From NCBI GenBank assembly GCA_036747335.1, contig DAIOCL010000039.1, positions 1 to 24,593 of the forward strand: 24,593 nucleotides of DNA, given 5' to 3'. This document shows positions 21,815 to 24,593 of this stretch, one piece after another; positions within the stretch are counted from its first letter, which is position 1, and each line of letters starts with the position of its first letter. Below the pieces are notes generated by a model. That model was not told the DNA's origin, made no database searches, and worked only from the letters and a program-made list of their open reading frames with translations. The position numbers were made by a program, and so were the translations under genes. This stretch comes from UBA4660 sp002405435 (lineage in GTDB: Bacteria; Bacteroidota; Bacteroidia; Flavobacteriales_D; Sanyastnellaceae).

Positions 21815-22462
21815 TTAAATCCGGTTATCGGTAACCGATACCCCGGGGTACTTGCTTTTGTTAAATTGAAAATCGGTGTCGGGAAACTCGGTATTGGTCT
21901 TGAGGTTGCGCATGCGGTAAGACATCTCCTGACCATCGCGTTGCTTAACCACTAGTTTGAAGGCCTCCATCTTGGCCTTGTCTACGTACATCACAATGGT
22001 GTGGTAGGGTTTGTCTTTTGGCACAATGGGGTAAAGCTGAATCTGGTAGCAGGGAATTCCCTCCTCATTGGCTGCGACATTTTTCATTTCATGTCTGAAA
22101 TCCTTTTCCCAGATGGTAAACATCTGAGAAGGATCGAAAGAATCGTCGGCAACATCCTCGACGTTGTCGATGGTGCATTCATTTTCCTTTTTTGAATAAC
22201 TCCACTGGGTTACCCCGTCGCTTATGACCACATAATCAGGCAGGCTGAGGGCGTATTTCTGGCCCTTCACTTTCACGGCACCTTCCTGCTTGCGGGTGGT
22301 GTTTGTCTTTGGGTCTGACAGCGTGGTCGAAAAATCGGCGGAAACAGTTTTCCAGGTTTTGGCCTTGGCAGAAAGTTTATCGAGGATATCCTTTGAGGTC
22401 TGGGCCCACAGGCCGGATAACGAAATCGTTAAAAAGCTGATTGATAATACAATGTACTTCAT
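21815..22462 (-). CDS. lolA: Outer-membrane lipoprotein carrier protein LolA-like
   Basis: A 215-residue periplasmic protein. LolA shuttles lipoproteins from the LolCDE complex to the outer membrane; in Bacteroidota the LolB partner is often not recognisable. The signal peptide (VLSISFLTISLSGLWAQ) is followed by the family opening (ILDKLSAKAKTWKTVSADFSTTL in pieces: ILDKLSAKAKT, SADFSTTLSD), then VKVKGQKYAL, the DGVTQWSYSK strand pair, and TIVMYVDKAKMEAFKLV. It starts 14 nt after the ftsK stop on the same strand, the usual ftsK-lolA order in Bacteroidota, so it is almost certainly cotranscribed. No conserved Cys is expected and only isolated ones occur. Confidence 0.9.
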   Translation of the reverse strand: MKYIVLSISFLTISLSGLWAQTSKDILDKLSAKAKTWKTVSADFSTTLSDPKTNTTRKQEGAVKVKGQKYALSLPDYVVISDGVTQWSYSKKENECTIDNVEDVADDSFDPSQMFTIWEKDFRHEMKNVAANEEGIPCYQIQLYPIVPKDKPYHTIVMYVDKAKMEAFKLVVKQRDGQEMSYRMRNLKTNTEFPDTDFQFNKSKYPGVSVTDNRI

Positions 22463-22476
22463 GTGGTCGTGTGTGT

Positions 22477-24593
22477 CTAGTTGTCGGAGGCCCGGGATTT
22501 CAAGAACTGTTCCAAAGATAGCTCATCGGGGATAAGCACCTTTCTGGCCTTGCTGCGCTCAAAGGGCCCGATGACCCCGGCCGCCTCCAACTGGTCAATC
22601 AGCCGGCCCGCGCGGGTGTATCCGAGTTTGAGTTTTCGCTGCAGCAGTGAGGCCGAACCCTGCTGTGCCAGCACGATAATGCGGGCTGCTTCCTCAAAGA
22701 ACTCATCGCGGTCTTCGTCTGCAAGGTTGCCCATTTCAAGCGCATTGTCGTCTGCCACTTCGGGCAGCAGGTGCGCCTCGGGGTAACCCTGCTGCGCGCC
22801 GATGTAATCAGTGATGGCTTCTACCTCAGGCGTATCGACAAAACCACACTGAATCCTGATCAGGTCATTGCCCGAGGAAAAAAGCATGTCACCGCGGCCA
22901 ATCAGTTGTTCCGCTCCGCCGCTGTCGAGAATGGTGCGCGAATCGATCTTGCTCGTGACCCGAAAGGCAATACGCGCAGGAAAATTCGCCTTGATCACCC
23001 CGGTAATGATATTGACGGAAGGCCGCTGGGTTGCAATGATGAGGTGAATGCCGATGGCCCTGGCCAACTGGGCGAGCCGCGCAATCGGCGTTTCCACTTC
23101 ACGACCGGCCGTCATAATGAGATCGGCAAACTCATCGACCACCAGCAAGATATACGGAAGATAGCGGTGTCCGTTTTCAGGGTTGAGCCGCAGCTCGACA
23201 ACCTTCTGGTTGTATTCCTTGATGTTGCGGCACCCTGCTGTCTTGAGCAGTTCGAGACGATTTTCCATTTCCACGCACAACGAACTGAGTGTCTTCACTA
23301 CTTTCTGGGTATCAGTGATAATAGGGTCTGCCTCTCCGGGCAGCTTGGCCAGAAAATGGCGCTCAATCTTGTTGAACAGCGTGAGTTCTACCTTTTTTGG
23401 ATCGACAAGCACGAATTTGATTTCCGCCGGATGCTTTTTGTACAACAGCGAAACGAGGATGGCATTCAGCCCTACTGATTTACCCTGTCCGGTGGCACCT
23501 GCCAGCAACAGGTGCGGCATCCGCGTCAGGTCAGTAACAAAGGTCTCGTTGGAAATGGTTTTTCCCAGTACTATGGGAAGTTCCATTTCGGCGTGCTGAA
23601 ATTTTTCTGAAGCAATCAGCGAACGCATGCTCACTATATCGGGCTTGCTGTTGGGCACCTCAATACCGATGGTTCCTTTTCCCGGTATGGGTGCGATGAT
23701 CCGTATGCCGAGTGCAGAAAGAGAAAGGGCAATATCGTCTTCCAGGTTTTTGATACGCGAGATCCGCACCCCGGGCGCGGGCACAATTTCATACAGGGTG
23801 ACGGTCGGACCGATCGTCGCCTTGATCTTGGCGATTTCGATGTTGTAGTTGTTGAGGGTTTCGACAATTCGGTTTTTGTTTGCCTCCAGTTCCTCCTTGT
23901 CGATTTGCAGGGTACCACTTCCGTAAGCCTTTAGCAATTCGATATCGGGCAGCTTGTACCGCGACAAATCGCGTTTGGGGTCATACGGACCGCTCATGCG
24001 CAGGGTCTGTTCAATATTGGTTTCGTCCAACGCTTCGCCCTCGGCAATTTTCACTTCCAGTTCGCCATCTGCTATTCCGACGGTTTCAGCTGGCACTTCT
24101 TCTTCGGCCTCATCCACCGGCGCTTCGAGTTCTTCTTCCTCTTCCAACGCGGATTCAGGAATTGGCTCCGGTGCTGGTTCTTCTTCTTCCTCGCTGGCTG
24201 CCGTGCGATCAAGCTCAAGCTCAACAGGTGGCGTTACGGGCGGCGTTACGGGCGGCGTGATCCGTTCGTTTTTTAAAGGCGGGGCGGGCGTCTGCACCTC
24301 AGGCGCGGGCTCCGGATCCTTGTCCACTTCCTCCGCTGCATGGTCTTTGCGCGCATTCCACCAGGCCGCAAGGGCAGCCCACCACTGCTCAACGCGGTGG
24401 TTAAAATTGAAGATGATAAAAGCCATGGCCACGAAAGCCAGCAGCATCAGTGTGCCTGTCCATCGCAGCGTATTGCGCAGCCATTCCGTCAGCACACTTC
24501 CGATACCCCCGACGAGGGTATTGGCCTTGTCAGGCACGAAAAACACACCATCGGGGAGAATACGGTGCGAAAAAAATCCTACCAACACAGGAA
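22477..24593 (-). CDS. ftsK: DNA translocase FtsK, 5' end beyond the window
   Basis: The DNA pump that clears the division septum and aligns the chromosome dimer site dif for XerCD. About 705 residues are visible and the true start lies past 24593. The last TM helix is at about 45-62 of the visible frame. It is followed by an acidic Pro/Glu linker (85-190), the alpha subdomain, Walker A GATGQGKS (364-371), Walker B ILLVVDEFAD (480-489), the ATQRPS sensor, and a C-terminal gamma winged helix (LLQRKLKLGYTRAGRLIDQLEAAGVIGP region, about 645-680) that reads KOPS sites. The linker contains three near-identical ITPPV-type units. The residues match the Bacteroidota form, and lolA follows in the same operon. 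Confidence 0.95.
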   Translation of the reverse strand, partial: PVLVGFFSHRILPDGVFFVPDKANTLVGGIGSVLTEWLRNTLRWTGTLMLLAFVAMAFIIFNFNHRVEQWWAALAAWWNARKDHAAEEVDKDPEPAPEVQTPAPPLKNERITPPVTPPVTPPVELELDRTAASEEEEEPAPEPIPESALEEEEELEAPVDEAEEEVPAETVGIADGELEVKIAEGEALDETNIEQTLRMSGPYDPKRDLSRYKLPDIELLKAYGSGTLQIDKEELEANKNRIVETLNNYNIEIAKIKATIGPTVTLYEIVPAPGVRISRIKNLEDDIALSLSALGIRIIAPIPGKGTIGIEVPNSKPDIVSMRSLIASEKFQHAEMELPIVLGKTISNETFVTDLTRMPHLLLAGATGQGKSVGLNAILVSLLYKKHPAEIKFVLVDPKKVELTLFNKIERHFLAKLPGEADPIITDTQKVVKTLSSLCVEMENRLELLKTAGCRNIKEYNQKVVELRLNPENGHRYLPYILLVVDEFADLIMTAGREVETPIARLAQLARAIGIHLIIATQRPSVNIITGVIKANFPARIAFRVTSKIDSRTILDSGGAEQLIGRGDMLFSSGNDLIRIQCGFVDTPEVEAITDYIGAQQGYPEAHLLPEVADDNALEMGNLADEDRDEFFEEAARIIVLAQQGSASLLQRKLKLGYTRAGRLIDQLEAAGVIGPFERSKARKVLIPDELSLEQFLKSRASDN
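24227..24262. repeat. Three 12-bp tandem units in the ftsK linker
   Basis: Units beginning ggtggcgttacg, ggcggcgttacg and ggcggcgtgatc lie head to tail and encode TPPV-type repeats in the disordered linker. The period keeps the frame, so copy number can vary without breaking ftsK. Confidence 0.75.

Noticed and set aside
1..24593. CRISPR array, tRNA/rRNA genes, IS elements, prophage or a defence island
   Set aside because: No regularly spaced repeats, no RNA gene signatures, no transposase or integrase motifs, and nearly all the space is taken by core or envelope genes.

Overview
The window is a chromosomal segment from a member of the Bacteroidota with fairly high GC. The evidence is a PorP/SprF-family type IX secretion (T9SS) protein, a secreted protein with a C-terminal T9SS sorting domain, a CarboxypepD_reg-plug-barrel outer-membrane receptor, an ftsK-lolA pair, a DnaE carrying its own N-terminal DnaQ-like exonuclease, boxes resembling the Bacteroidota -7 element (TAnnTTTG), and no convincing Shine-Dalgarno sequences. 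I cannot fix the order or family. No rRNA, tRNA, CRISPR, transposase, integrase, phage gene or recognisable defence system was found.

Layout. Positions 1-1389 (minus): a Spy/CpxP-like periplasmic protein followed by the 5' part of a GH92 glycosidase, whose frame is interrupted by a TGA at a position where the family normally has Trp. Positions 1595-6869 (plus): a TonB-dependent-type receptor, a PorP/SprF protein, then a translationally coupled SRPBCC-SDR pair and a small three-helix membrane protein. Positions 6992-8917 (plus): a secreted two-module protein with a T9SS tail. A strong bidirectional terminator (about 8974-9007) separates this from the long minus-strand block. In transcription order that block is ftsK (5' end off the window), lolA, a cyanophycinase-like S51 peptidase, an RlmD/TrmA-type uracil methyltransferase, a PyrR-like phosphoribosyltransferase, an outer-membrane barrel-like protein, aroC, an AsmA-like envelope protein, dnaE and trxA.

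How it fits together. Most genes are housekeeping (chromosome segregation, replication, RNA modification, chorismate synthesis, thiol redox) or envelope functions (lipoprotein transport, AsmA-like, barrels, T9SS). The region is mostly core genome and I do not claim a new system. The observations most worth a second look are: a recurrent YAtcTTTG-like box 4-6 nt before many start codons, which suggests leaderless or near-leaderless mRNAs; the GH92 nonsense codon; an RlmD-type methyltransferase lacking all the expected Fe-S cysteines; an SDR lacking its catalytic Tyr; and a palindrome abutting the putative asmA promoter.

No stretch longer than 300 bases lacks a gene. The longest gaps are 1390-1594 (divergent promoter region), 9345-9512 (trxA upstream region), 13788-13952 (a stem-loop before dnaE), 16890-17023 (asmA promoter and palindrome) and 6870-6991 (nothing convincing).
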